Assembly (NCBI GenBank): GCA_029953675.1
Contig: JAMWBK010000001.1
Location: forward strand, 213,501-277,500
DNA: 64,000 nucleotides
Direction: 5' to 3'
DNA from: Rhodosorus marinus
Lineage: Eukaryota; Rhodophyta; Stylonematophyceae; Stylonematales; Stylonemataceae
The position numbers and the translations under genes were made by a program. The first letter of the stretch is position 1. Each line of letters opens with the position of its first letter. The notes beneath the pieces were generated by a model. It was not told the DNA's origin. It saw nothing but the letters and a program-made list of their open reading frames with translations, and did no database searches. This document shows positions 35,174-46,436 of the stretch, piece after piece.

Positions 35174-36868
35174 TCATCCACACAGTGCCCGTCGAAAAAC
35201 CCCAGAGGATCTCGTTGGTAGCACCACCTCGTCGATGTAGTCCTCATAACGATTTGCTATTAACGATGGATTGTCCAGCACCTCCTGCGGCGGGGTCTGA
35301 ATGACAACAAGCAGCCTTTGACTCTGAATCTGCACAATGCGATTGTTAGGATGCTTCGTCTCTATTATAGAAGTTATGATGTTCTCGACATCAGCCTCAA
35401 GAACGCGCTCCAGCATTTCTCGGCAATAGCAGAGGTTTAGCAAGAGCGCAAAACCGTTCTCGCATATATCAGGGTTCTCCACGTGACCGACGAGATCCAT
35501 CGTGCATAAGCTCAAGACCTCCTCACCTGCTGCGATTCTCGCATTGAACTCATTGTCGTCCGTGAGACATCGCAAAGTGCGAAGACCAGCTACCTGTATT
35601 TGAACGTGATCTCGATGCCGAAACAAGAGTTCCACCATCTGCGAGAGCGCACCAGTCTTCCCAGCCATAAACTTGTTCTCTTGGTGGTTGAAGCAGGCGT
35701 TGCCAAGCGCGAGTATCACGTTTATGTGAAACTCGTCGTCGCCAGATTTCACACTTTTGGCATAGGCCAGAGCTCTGCTGATTGAGTGTATCCCTCTAGC
35801 TTGGCAAATCCTCATTCGGTTAGCAGCGATGAAAGCAGCATACCGCAAGGCTTGAGCCCCGCGAAACTGCACCTCGTACGACTGATCATGGTTTTGCATG
35901 GCGCTAGCGACGGACTCCATGGCCGCCTCAGTTCTGAACAGAATCTCTGCTACATCTGAATCTCCTACAACAGCATTGCGAATCAGCGCAAGAGCGTCGG
36001 CGCATATGTATTCCTCCATTGCCCACTCTTGAAGTATCCTCACTAGGACTCTCAGCGATGATTCCTGTTGTACTAGAGTGCGACAGGCTGCTCGCTGGCT
36101 GGTTATGTTCCGCAACGCAACGCAGCTTTGGTAGACAATCGCACGCTCATGAAGGAAAAACTGTAGCACGCGAAAAAGGACGGATGCACTTTCTTCCGCC
36201 TCCTCATCACTAATCTCTTGATTGTCAATCGTAACTATGGAGAGGAGCAGCGTCGCACTATCAGTGAGCAGCCTATCTGTTCTATACAAATCGAGTTGTT
36301 TGAGAATCGCTTCGAGTCCTCCAATCTTCAGTAGACTACGCCCTAGATCACTCGTCTCCTTGCACATCTGCCAAAGGATAAGCAGTGCCCTCCTCACGCC
36401 ATGCGCCGATATTGTCGTGCTAGAGATCAGGAGTTCTGTGACAGTCCCCAAAACGTCCTCTTCCTGCATAACCTTCAATGCTTGATGCGATGGGACACAC
36501 AGCGTCAGTACCTCAAGTGCACCCTCAATTGAGAAATCCTTCTGATGCTCTCTTAAGGCGCCTGCGAGGGACTCTAGCGTGTCCCTCTCAAGGCACGTTC
36601 GGGGCTTAGCCATCAATCCCCGTGACCACAGGAGATCTCCTATGTTGAGTATAGACACAACAATGGCATAATTTCTTAAATATTTGCACAAAATTTCTGT
36701 CAGGCATATGACAACTTCTGCAGCATGTTCTACCATACTGCCTCTCCCCCTGGCCAGGCGACTCAGCTTCTCAACCTCCGGAACCTCTGACCTATACGCC
36801 TTGTCCTGGCTATCAACCACAAACACCAGGTCCTCTATCTTCACCCAAAATTCTCTCTCGTGTATCAT
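35174..36868 (-). CDS. ARM/HEAT-repeat protein, function unknown
   Basis: Single minus-strand exon, 564 aa from the first in-frame ATG. The protein is built of alpha-helical repeats of about 40 residues, seen as recurring patterns such as SCVALRNITSQ, ADALALIRNAVVG, GAQALRYAAFIA, VILALGNACFN and AGLRTLRCLTDD. These resemble armadillo repeats of importin-alpha, beta-catenin and related scaffolds. No catalytic or localisation motif is visible, so the family member cannot be named. The frame stays open upstream to 36913 and a good acceptor (TTTTTAG) lies there, so an upstream exon beginning ...CLFGAVAEFCK is possible. It is convergent with CCT7. Confidence 0.75.
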   Translation of the reverse strand: MIHEREFWVKIEDLVFVVDSQDKAYRSEVPEVEKLSRLARGRGSMVEHAAEVVICLTEILCKYLRNYAIVVSILNIGDLLWSRGLMAKPRTCLERDTLESLAGALREHQKDFSIEGALEVLTLCVPSHQALKVMQEEDVLGTVTELLISSTTISAHGVRRALLILWQMCKETSDLGRSLLKIGGLEAILKQLDLYRTDRLLTDSATLLLSIVTIDNQEISDEEAEESASVLFRVLQFFLHERAIVYQSCVALRNITSQRAACRTLVQQESSLRVLVRILQEWAMEEYICADALALIRNAVVGDSDVAEILFRTEAAMESVASAMQNHDQSYEVQFRGAQALRYAAFIAANRMRICQARGIHSISRALAYAKSVKSGDDEFHINVILALGNACFNHQENKFMAGKTGALSQMVELLFRHRDHVQIQVAGLRTLRCLTDDNEFNARIAAGEEVLSLCTMDLVGHVENPDICENGFALLLNLCYCREMLERVLEADVENIITSIIETKHPNNRIVQIQSQRLLVVIQTPPQEVLDNPSLIANRYEDYIDEVVLPTRSSGVFRRALCG

Positions 36869-36913
36869 TTTGCAAAATTCAGCAACAGCCCCAAATAGAC
36901 AACCTAAAAACAA

Positions 36914-39358
36914 GCGCAGCCGCCTCTACAAATGCTAGAAACACAGGTATCAAGCATCCTCGCGTGCTACAGGCTCTCTAACCCCTTTCAGAGCTCCTCA
37001 TCACGTAAAGATTTGCACCGAGTCACCTAGTTCCAAATAGTCGCGGCAACTAGCTCAAGCACGCACGTCCACCTCGACGATGAAGCTTTACGAGCATTTT
37101 CCTCCCTCTTATCAAAACCATATTCAGATTTCTTCAGCCTAAAACAAGCTCCTACGGAGCGCCGTGATCCCGCTCTCGGGCAAAACTCATAAAACGCCCG
37201 TTCCTCACCCTCAACTCCAGCCTTGCGCTCTCCAAATCGTCAGAAGAATTAAAAAATCAAACCCTCGACCCCCACCCCCCAAAAAACACAACCGGAACAG
37301 GAACAGACAACCCTGCCCTCCCCTTACTACCCAACCCAACCCTCCACCAGCCCAAGCAGCAACCTATAAAACGCACGTCATCCAATAACAAACATGCAAA
37401 ACTCACCTAAACCAAAATAAACAACATCCACCTTCCCTCAATACCTCCTACTAAAACCATATACCACTGCCTACCCCAACATACTCAACACTCAACATAC
37501 CCAACATACCCCAACCACACCCAACACTCCCAACACTCCCAACACACAACCAACACCCAACACTCCCAACACGCAACCAACACTCCCAACACACAACCAA
37601 CACTCCCAACACACAACCAACACTCCCAACACACACCCAACACTCCCAACACACACCCAACACTCCTAACAATCTACACACCCAAAGCTTCCCGTTTTAG
37701 AATACTTAACGTCGCCCACACCATCACGACCCCACCAGCACGCCAGCAACGAACAAACCCGCCCCCCCTCGCCAACGCCCCCACGACCAAACCAAACACA
37801 CGCGCACATCAAAATCCTTTCTAAATACTCAATTCAGTAAGAACAGAAATGTTAACATAATATAATAAAAATTTCAAAGCGCAAATCTCCACTAAAAGTA
37901 CGAGGGAGGAGAAAAACTGTACACAAAACGCCCTTAAAAATCCATATCGAGTTTCTCTTTCAAAGGCAGAAATTCATTAAAATTCTGATACCAAAAACCA
38001 AATCTAATTTTGCTATTAATACATTTTTTAGCTAAAAGACATCATAAACTTGGTGGTTTTTTGAAAAATAGAATTCATTCTGAAAAGCTCTCTTAAAGGA
38101 ACGGACTTTCCATCTAAAAAGTTCTCGCGAATAAGAAACTGTACAAGACGTGATCAAAATCGAAGGAGGTCGATGAACAAAATTTTGGTTTGCTAAACAT
38201 AATTTGTCCAGCTGACAAATGTGAATAGTTGCGTTTTGTTTCGCTAGATTCGACAGGAGGAGTGGAAGTTGTTGAATTGATTCTCTTTTTCGTTTTTTGA
38301 TAGAGTTTTCGAGGTATTGTCAGTGGTGGGGGTATTTGGAATAGATTATGGTGGCGTTCAGGTAGGGTAGTAAGTGTTAGGATGCGGACGGGTACTCTGT
38401 TTGGTTTTGTGTCGGTGGTTTCGTTTTGGAGACCCCCAACCGCGAGATGCTATTTGGGCTTACGTTATTAGGTCCGGGCGGGCAAGGATCAATCTGTGGT
38501 GGCTGCGCTGGAGTTCTGTGACTCTGGGGTTTCAGACGGGGAATCTTTTGTCGGATTGTCATGTGGCTCGCCGATCGCTTTCTATGTCTCTAAAGCTGCG
38601 TGCGGTGATTGTAGGGGTACTCAGTACATATTTTATCCAGAGGCTAGAGGGTGGTAACATATTTTCCTTGCTGACCGCGGTTATTGTGTTCTGCGACTCG
38701 GGTAGCTCACCCGGCGCTGGACTATTCACATTTTCACAGCACGCGTGGAGCTGTGATAGACCACATACCGACACAAGTCTTTTCGGAGTGACAAGTGCTG
38801 ACATCGGGCCCCCTCAGAGCCCCCTTTTGGACCTAGGTCAGATCGGGATTCCACTTGCTGGTGTGACGTGCGAATAGTACTACATACATGTGAAGATCTG
38901 TTGCTTCCGAAGGACTCCGACAAAACTCAACGTGTCCGCAGTAGGAGAGTGGACTGCCCAATCTCGAGTAGTGCTCCATTTCTAGGAGTGCAACATTTTC
39001 CCGATAGGAGGATCTTTCTCAGGTAGCCTTACACAGGCTGTGGCTTCGCGGCAAAAGAAAAACATCCTCCGAATACTGTGCTCCAGGTTGTTAGACCACG
39101 AAAGCAAGGCGAGAGGGCTTGTTCTCTGCGGCTCCGAAAACAGTCCGCACCTAGGAGCAAGAGGAGCTGGCTGTTTGGTACTCCTTGACTGTCGATTATG
39201 CGCTTTCAAAAACCATCAACGTTGCATCCTCCCATACGACATCCTTTGCACGCTTTCTATGCAAGCAGTCCCGGCCGCGAAGCAATTGTCTCATCCTTGT
39301 TCTAACACAAAAGTCCTGGGTGGCAACGAGGGAATTAGGGCCTGTACAAGGACTGCTT
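36914..39358. other. 2.4-kb gene-poor region with a minisatellite
   Basis: C/A-rich DNA (37150-37800), a minisatellite and then AT-rich DNA to 38200. A 167-codon plus-strand frame at 38374-38877 shows no family signature and no conserved pattern, and I do not call it a gene. Confidence 0.5.
37515..37680. repeat. 20-bp minisatellite
   Basis: The unit CACTCCCAACACACAACCAA is repeated in exact 20-base register from 37561 (five clear copies and one degenerate), preceded by more diverged copies from about 37515. Copies differ at only one or two positions. There are no unique spacers, so it is not a CRISPR-like array. Confidence 0.9.
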
Positions 39359-39643
39359 TCAACTGAAAATTTTGATCTTCGAAATGATCTTGCACAGTCT
39401 CAACCAGCATCCTATACTGCGGTACCCTAACCCCTCCCACACCACCACCAACCCACTGAACAAAACCCAGAGCACCATCAAGGGAATCCGCACAATGAGC
39501 AAAGGGATCAATTGCGATCCACGTTCAATACCGTCAATCTCAGCCTGCGCCTCATCCCATATAATCATTCGCCACGTGTCCTTACCATTCTGATCATCCG
39601 AAATTTTCGTTAGGTTGTTAAGCTTCGCGATGATGCACGCCAT
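39359..39643 (-). CDS. Possible small membrane protein
   Basis: A 94-codon frame with an ATG start. Residues ~20-42 are charged (NGKDTWRMIIWDEAQAEID) and residues ~45-68 are strongly hydrophobic (LIPLLIVRIPLMVLWVLFSG), suggesting one membrane helix with a charged side. No family recognised. The composition looks coding, but the 3' part may continue into another exon via GTTAGG near 39429. Weak call. Confidence 0.3.
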   Translation of the reverse strand: MACIIAKLNNLTKISDDQNGKDTWRMIIWDEAQAEIDGIERGSQLIPLLIVRIPLMVLWVLFSGLVVVWEGLGYRSIGCWLRLCKIISKIKIFS

Positions 39644-40099
39644 GACATGGAAGGTATGGAGTCAACCCTGTTTCTCTACTTGTCACATGCCACAGGAGCT
39701 TACCGCATACTTCCCTTGGGCGATACGACGATAGGAGAGCAGCGATCGCTGACGTCCTGCCAACTAATGCGCATGGTTTCTGGTCACCAGTTCGGGTGGA
39801 ACTCTGCCGCTGTCATACTGCTGAAGACCTGAAAGCATTTTGCACGTACAGACTTTCGGAACCGAGTACGGTTCAAGCGACTTTGCGGAAGCAAGTTGTT
39901 ACGAGAATCGAAAAAACTGCTGAGCACGGAAGAGGTGGTATTCAAGGCAGTGTGACTGCGTTTTTGGCTTTCTTGGGATTTGGGATTTGAGTCGCCGTGA
40001 TACATCGGCGAATGCCCCTGCCCTCGTTCGCGCAGCTCAGTCGTGGTGGCAAGTAGTCAGCGGTTCTCGGTGAGGGAGTTGTTTTTGCGAAACGTCTAG
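39644..40099. other. Intergenic, promoter region of the phosphoesterase gene
   Basis: No gene seen. It separates the possible small membrane ORF (-) from the phosphoesterase gene (+). Confidence 0.5.
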
Positions 40100-41289
40100 A
40101 TGTGGATGTTCACTGCAGTACCGATACTGTCAAATGATCGAGATTGGAGGAGAAGGAGCCCGCGAGCGAGACCACGGACCAAGCTATGGTCGCGGATCGA
40201 GGCATCAGAGATGATGCCTGTTGTTCTACTGTCTGATCTCCATGTAGACCATTCGCAGAACATGTCCTTTGTTCGGGAACTGTGCAGTCAGACCAGGAAC
40301 GAAGCGATCATCGTCGCCGGAGATATCAGCCACAATTTCAATCTTGTGGAAGAGACGCTGAAGCTTCTTAGCTCATCGTATCGGAGAGTGTTTTTTGTCG
40401 CTGGCAATCATGAGCTCTGGGTGCAAGGTAGCCAACGTGGGGCAGGTACTGCCCCGAGTTCTATCGCAAAGTTGGAAGAACTGAGCTCCATATGTGAGAC
40501 GTACGGTGTTTTCGACCGCCCGCATCGCCTGGACTCTGTTCTGGTTGTTCCGATTCTTTCATGGTATGATCTCTCGTTGGAGGTTTCTGCATCGGCGGAC
40601 TTGTTCGAAGGGTTCGAAAGGTAAGAATGAAAACTAGACTGTTTCTACACACCGCATTACTGAGCAATTGACTTAGCATGTGATTTTTTATGACCAGGTG
40701 GCCATGGACTGACTTCCGAAAATGCGACTGGCCCTCTGAACTTGAGGATGAGTATCCATGCCTCGGTAATCGGTACCCTTCAGGCGTTGCGTCGTCATTC
40801 GAGGCGAAGAATGATCCAATGCTCGAGGAGGCCGTGGAGGACATGAAGGAGGCTGAGACAACATCGGTGCTCACGTACAGCCACTTTCTACCAGGAACTT
40901 TCGCCCTCCCGGACTGGTTGAAACCAGAGAGCGACGTGTTTGACCCGGCATGGTTCAACCATCCCGCTCCGCAACTGTCAGCAAAATTCTCTAGGGTAGC
41001 GGGATCCAGTTCCATCGAGAATCAACTTCGTCGACTTACACCATACGCTGATGAGCATCTTCATTGCTTTGGTCACTCCCATCGACCCAAAGACTTCTAC
41101 CGGAAGGGCATCCGATACGTCCACCATCCGCTGGGAAAGCCAAAGGAACGCAAGATGTTTCTTTCCCCCGTGCATCCGCTGACGAAAACTGTGTTCGATC
41201 AACGTGGGCAACAGGTCTCGGCACCGACGTGCCTAAGATACTGGGAATCGATGATGAAAGGTTCAGACCCGCTAATAGAATGCAAATAG
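40100..41289 (+). CDS. Calcineurin-like metallophosphoesterase
   Basis: Two exons, 40100-40620 and 40698-41289 (GTAAGA donor, CAG acceptor), 370 aa. All metal-binding blocks of the superfamily are present in order: LLSDLHVDH (D-x-H), VAGDISHN (GD), VAGNHELW (GNHE), TYSHFLPG and CFGHSHRP (GH-x-H). The fold binds two metals and hydrolyses phosphate esters; the substrate cannot be told. The first ATG gives 37 basic residues (RRRSPRARPRTK) before the domain, which may be a targeting sequence; an ATG at 40211 begins right at the domain (MMPVVLLSDLH). The N-terminal part of the second exon (WPWTDFRKCDWP) is typical of an uncharacterised eukaryotic subgroup. No partner genes nearby. Confidence 0.87.
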
Positions 41290-43134
41290 CAAATACGATC
41301 AGCTCTAGCTCTCAGCGGGGCGGAACTTGCTCGTGCCGTAGGCCACTAGATTTAACCATGCTCAAAGCCCACCATAAATATCGAAATGTATTGACTCTAG
41401 ACCCGGACCTCCCCCTCCCCCCCTTTCCGTTCCTGCCTCGATCTCCGCAATTGGGACGAGAGCAGCCTCTGTTCGGCCAATTTGCCAGATCCAGTTGTGC
41501 GCAATAAGATCGCTCGACAGGATAATGAGGGTTCACTCCCAGAAACTAGATTTGGTGTGAACGTTTCCTTCTATCTCCACTGAAGAGGGATGGTCGATCA
41601 CCAGCCACGTCCTTCCTCGGACGACAGACTCTCCATCTCATCAATAGCACAGAGCCAGTAGGGCGGCCCAGAGACAATCAAACGACCAGGCCTTTTCTAA
41701 GAAGAGCGAGAAAAAATTTGATACGACAAAATTGCTAAAATGCAATTGACGTTCCAGTTGTGACCAAAAAACCAAACCCCCACCCACAACTCATCAACGG
41801 CATCTATCTTTTGTGATTGAGATCGATTGATTATTCCATGGCTTCCACTGACAAAAAATGGAGGATGAAACGTCGTTAGGCGTTTTTGGGCTTCTATTGC
41901 GTGCGGATGACTGGAAGTTCCCAATTGCAAACGCAAGAAAGCACCTGAGAACAGGCCGAAAACTGTTGTTCCGCTTTCGAATAGCAGTTTAAAAAATTGA
42001 ACAAATGACGATATAATTCTTTTTAACTTTGAATCAATTCTGATACTGTTCAATCACATTTCCTTGTGAGACTATTGAGGACGTGACTGCTGACCATTGG
42101 CCAGCGGGGTACTCGGAATTTACTGATTGGTTACGCATTGAGATCAGGCGTTTTCTCGCAGTGCTGGGTGGACCTGTTCTCCTTTTTCCCTTCTATTTAG
42201 ATTAACTCTGCGGGCGGTCGTGAAAGGCAGACTCCAGAGAAAAGAATATATTAAAAACAAACGTTTTTAGGATGGCCGTTTCTGTCTGTGGTTTGTGATT
42301 GGAGAGCTGAGTTCCAGGTTTGCAGAGGCAGCCTTAAAAAAAAATAGATCTTCACAATATTCCGTGTTGTTTTTCTAAGTATCCAGAATACAAGTGGAAT
42401 TCCCCTGTGAAAGATCTAGGATATATGTCTTAAATTGCTTCGTTATTCTTAAATTAAGAACAAAACTAGGTACCTGTGCTGAGTCCATCCACTCGGGAGT
42501 TAATATTTATAGGGGGGATTTTTCTTCATTTTAAATACGTAAACTGCCTTTTTAAATAAAATATATCATCTATAAAGAACCTCACCAGCTTTCCCACGCC
42601 TTGGAATTTAATGTTGGAAACCAGCAAACCGCCCCAAGACAGTGCTTAAATAATACCTAAATCCCTATATTTCACTTTCCACGAAATATTATTATTTTTG
42701 AAGGCATTGCACGAAAGGGGGGAGCTTATTGGGGCTTGTTTTCCACGGCAGCTTTGGACGCCCAAAAATTAGATCAAAAAGTAAGCGGAACTTTGCGGGG
42801 TTTGTGTGGATGTCTTTCGGGAAGTTTTTTGGTTATGGCGGTGCACGGGTGGAGGTTGGGGCTTCGCAGAATGCGAAAAAAAGGAGCTTGGCATGTATGT
42901 ATATAAAGGAATTGGTTTTCAGATTCGAAACGGGTTAAGTGTAAAGGGGTTCGTGCGTGGAGAAGGAGAAGGAGGGGGAGGTGGAGGAGGAGGAGGTGGT
43001 TGGGAGAAGGTGGTTGGGAGAAGGTGGTTGGGAGAAGGTGGTTGGGAGAAGGTAGAAAAGGGGTTTGTTGAGCTTTTTCGCGCTCGCGTTTGAGAGTCTT
43101 CACTTGCTTTTTCCCCTTGTCGTGAATATAGAAT
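41290..43134. other. 1.8-kb intergenic region
   Basis: Mostly AT-rich with no gene. The last 200 bases turn purine-rich and contain a 14-bp tandem repeat just before the riboflavin gene. Confidence 0.5.
42995..43050. repeat. 14-bp tandem repeat, four perfect copies
   Basis: The unit GGTGGTTGGGAGAA occurs four times without mismatch, 85 bases before the riboflavin gene ATG, after a GGAGGA-rich tract. It is strongly purine- and G-rich on the coding strand, so it would lie in the promoter or 5' leader and could form G-quadruplex structure. Confidence 0.9.
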
Positions 43135-44412
43135 ATGGCTTTTGTGGGCAGCTTGAGCTCAGGACGATTGATCCGGAATGGGGGGGTTAAGGTTAGGCAA
43201 GGCCGCGGAAGAGGCGTGGTAATGGTCTTGACGCCGGAAAGGGCGTCTATTCCGTCGCTTGTTGCCTCTGACGGTTTTGAAACGCCCGTGGTTGAGAGTT
43301 TAGAGGACGGCTGGTGTTTTGGTGAGGAGAGCGTGCGTCAAGCAATCGAAGCTATTCGCCAAGGAGAGATGGTCCTAGTTACGGATGACGCGGGTAGGGA
43401 GAATGAGGGCGACCTTATTATGGCAGCAGAAATGGCCACCACCGAATCGATTGCATTCATGGTGAGGCACAGCAGCGGTGTTATCTGCGCTTCGATACCA
43501 GGCGAAGTAGCAAATCGCTTGCAGCTTACTCCAATGGTTCCGAGCAACACAGATCCAAAGCAAACTGCTTTCACAGTTTCCTGCGATTACAAATACGGAA
43601 CTTCAACCGGCATCTCAGCTGCCGATCGGGCGTTGACTCTGAATGCCCTTGCAAATAGCAATTCGATTCCTGAGGACTTTTATCGACCTGGGCATATCTT
43701 CCCTCTTCGGGCACGTGACGACGGAGTGCTGCGGCGAGAGGGTCACACTGAGGCCGCGGTCGATCTCGCGGAAATGGCCGGGTGTTCACCGGCGGGTGTC
43801 CTCGTTGAGGTTGTTGATCACAGGGACGGATCTATGGCGAGAAGGCCGTACCTGGAGGTGTTTGCGAAACAGCATGGCCTTGTTATGACGTCGGTAGCAG
43901 ACATGATCGAATACCGAAAGCGTCATGAGAGTCATTTTATTAGGCTGGGCGAAGAGTCCGCCAGGCTGCCGACTAGCTTTGGACTCTTCGACGCCGTCGC
44001 TTATCGGTCGCGCATTGACGAAAGTGAGCATCTCGCTCTCGTGAAAGGAGACGTAGCAGGGAAGGATGAGGTCCTTGTGCGAGTGGAGTTTGAGAGCGTT
44101 GCGGGCCACGTTTTTGCGTCTATTCAGGATACCTGCAGACAGTCGCTTGAGAAATCTCTGGAGATTATTCAAGAAGAGGAAGCTGGAGTCCTGGTGTACG
44201 TTCGAAAAGGCTCTGATGAGAAGACGAGTTTGGCAGAGGAACTGTTTGGAACTGGCCCGAAGAACTCACGCAGTGGATATCAAGCAGCGGCGCAGATTCT
44301 CCTCGAATTGGAGGTGTCGAGCGTACGCCTGCTGTCCAACAATGCCGGGACCGCTTCTCAGCTGAAGAGATTTGGACTGAAAGTTGACAGCGAGATTCCT
44401 TTTTCGTTCTGA
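43135..44412 (+). CDS. DHBP synthase with degenerate GTP cyclohydrolase II domain (RibB/RibA-like)
   Basis: Single exon, 425 aa. The first ~50 residues start with MAF and are rich in Gly, Arg and Ser, as in red algal plastid transit peptides. Residues ~62-272 are a complete 3,4-dihydroxy-2-butanone-4-phosphate synthase domain: DDAGRENEGDLI, RHSSGVICASI, GISAADRALT, RPGHIFPLRA, REGHTEAAVDLAEMAG. It makes the four-carbon unit of riboflavin from ribulose 5-phosphate. The C-terminal part aligns with GTP cyclohydrolase II but lacks its zinc cysteines: the usual CxTGDxxGSxxCDCG block reads SVAGHVFASIQDTCRQS, and the RQEGRGIG block is missing. So GCHII activity is probably lost, as in the plant RIBA2 type. 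Another gene must then provide that step. Confidence 0.9.
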   Translation: MAFVGSLSSGRLIRNGGVKVRQGRGRGVVMVLTPERASIPSLVASDGFETPVVESLEDGWCFGEESVRQAIEAIRQGEMVLVTDDAGRENEGDLIMAAEMATTESIAFMVRHSSGVICASIPGEVANRLQLTPMVPSNTDPKQTAFTVSCDYKYGTSTGISAADRALTLNALANSNSIPEDFYRPGHIFPLRARDDGVLRREGHTEAAVDLAEMAGCSPAGVLVEVVDHRDGSMARRPYLEVFAKQHGLVMTSVADMIEYRKRHESHFIRLGEESARLPTSFGLFDAVAYRSRIDESEHLALVKGDVAGKDEVLVRVEFESVAGHVFASIQDTCRQSLEKSLEIIQEEEAGVLVYVRKGSDEKTSLAEELFGTGPKNSRSGYQAAAQILLELEVSSVRLLSNNAGTASQLKRFGLKVDSEIPFSF

Positions 44413-45269
44413 AGCCGCTTCGCACCCACCCCGCACCCCGAGCAAGGCGCGGTTAGCACCAGAGTAGTAGTTGGTAACGAGCAAATCTGAGTAGTGTTTT
44501 CTAATCTGATAATTTGTTAATATTTTGATCAAAATTAAATGTGAGATTCTGCAAAGATGGACTCCCTTGGATAGGCTTCACAGTTCGAAGTCCTTCAGGT
44601 ATCATTCCCAACTTTTTCAACAGCTAAACTCATCTTTCTACTTCCGAGCACGTCACAGAAAGCCATCAGGCGCCGACTCAGGTCGGACCACAATTGTTTC
44701 ACTACTGCAGCCGCACCACAAACCAACATTCTGGCACTGAGCCCCATCCTATAAACCCGCAAAGCAAGCACTCATGTTTCTCAACGACAAAAGGATAGCA
44801 CTGGTTTCATTTACAATCCGGCTGGGTGAACGTGCTCGTGACGATGGCAAACGTTTGCAATAGCCCAGTTGCTGTAAGAGCTTTACCACTTGACTGCGTT
44901 GAAACATCTTCATACCTGGAGAAGGCAGACAAGGGAACGACTTGACACGCTTCCATATGATGCCGAGGATAAAAGGCACCCTGATCGCGACTGAGGTCGA
45001 GATTTCGTGCATTCCTCGCCAACACAGACAGGTCCCACCACCGTCCGCTCTTGACGAACAAGAAAAGTTCATTCGAATATTTGTGCAAATGCTTTATGGA
45101 GGTCTCTTCTACATAGCGCGTAAATCCATTAGTCACGATGTTTCTAGCTAACGAGGTTTGTCACCATACCCGTTCAAGCAGCTCTTCTTCATATTGTCAA
45201 ATTGTTCGATGGGGGAGGGGAGGTTTCGCACGTGCGAGTTGGTGCGTTTTTAGAAAGAGTAAAGCAGCG
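44413..45269. other. Intergenic region
   Basis: Between the riboflavin gene and EMC10. Two overlapping minus-strand frames (44749-45136) of about 108 codons lack ATG starts and family motifs. Confidence 0.5.
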
Positions 45270-46294
45270 ATGGATCGGAAGCTGCTCATGGTATGGATAT
45301 TTACGTTCCTGGGATTGATCCTGGGATCCTATGGTAGCGAGCCAGGAACGCCCTTGATCATTTCCCACTCGTTCGATTTTGGTGCGACTTGGGGGCAGGA
45401 GTTGAGATTCGAGTTGGCTAAGGATGGGGCTATTGATAGTAGGAAACTGGAACTTTCGGATGTGGAGAAAGAGGCTCTGAACGCGTTGAGAACGGTAGAT
45501 GGCTTGATTTTCTTCAGAGCGAAACTGCCCGACTCAAAGGATTGGGTCTTCAATTCCGTGGAGTTGGTAAGCAGGATGCAGTTAAGAACACTCGCATGCA
45601 GGATTTGTAGTCTGAGACCAATCTTTCCTGTACAAAATCAGTGCTCACTAATTGAAGAGGGCCTACAGGAGAATCTCATGGTGCATTATGCGAAGCAGAC
45701 TGTGCCAGTGTCAATTGCACACGATAAGACCTCAGAGTGCGGTTCATCGTCCGCAAACGTGAAAGGTAAGCTCTAGCCCCTGAAAGGACTCTTCATGGAG
45801 GCGGCCAATGGTTCTAAGGAGCTCTCTGATTCTATGTAGGCGTTCAGAGCTTCATTGTAACCGTGAAGAGGCACAACGGAGCCGTTGTAGGTTCGCCAGA
45901 TCATGCTGTGAAGACTGAAAGTGACAAGCCACAATTGAACGATCCAAACGCCAAGCAGGAGGCACCGGCTGAGGAGCAAAGCTTTCTACGAAAATATGTA
46001 AGCCCGTGGAAACTTTCAATACAAGCCAATGTGGACTGCCGGATACTACGAATCCCTGAATGTGTCACTGAAAGCTGATGATGCCTCAATCTCGCACTCT
46101 GCCAGGGTATCTATATCTTTATAGCACTTGTGTTCACAGCCATAACCGGTCGCAAGGATCCAGCCCCAGTCGGTTCCGGAGCCGCTCCGAACGCCGGCAG
46201 CCAGGCGCAAGGAGCGAACAAACCCCAAAGCTCTAGAGGAGGTTCCAGCGGAAAATCTGGGAAACGAAAAAGCGCGGCTAGGAAAAACGAGTAA
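45270..46294 (+). CDS. EMC10: ER membrane protein complex subunit 10
   Basis: Four exons: 45270-45566, 45642-45765, 45840-45997, 46106-46294; 255 aa. A signal peptide (MDRKLLMVWIFTFLGLILGSYG) is followed by a lumenal beta domain beginning LIISHSFDFG, with LELSDVEKEALNAL and the conserved CSLIEEGLQENLMVH. The C-terminal block SFLRKY leads into a membrane helix (IYIFIALVFTAI) across the last intron, as in EMC10. EMC inserts tail-anchored and multipass proteins into the ER. The 75-nt first intron is stop-free and in frame; its removal joins VEL to CSLIEEG as the family requires. After the helix there is a long Gly/Ser/Lys-rich tail of about 45 residues ending KRKSAARKNE, longer than the short tail of animal EMC10. 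Confidence 0.85.
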
Positions 46295-46436
46295 TCACGT
46301 AGATTACTTATCTCTTCAGACACGCTCAACGGAAAAAGGTTGAGGTTACTTCATGGAAGCCCTTCCCAGTCGATACTAATTGAGAACAAAAACAAACAAT
46401 AGTAATAAAAAACGAAAACAACAATGAATCCCAACT

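Noticed and set aside
37515-37680. CRISPR-like array
   Set aside because: Repeats are contiguous, without unique spacers, in eukaryotic DNA with no cas genes.
38374-38877. 167-codon plus-strand frame
   Set aside because: No motif or conserved pattern, poor codon character and no neighbouring exons; likely chance in GC-richer intergenic DNA.
44749-45136. Two overlapping minus-strand frames of about 108 codons
   Set aside because: The longer one has no ATG, neither has a recognised domain, and they overlap each other.
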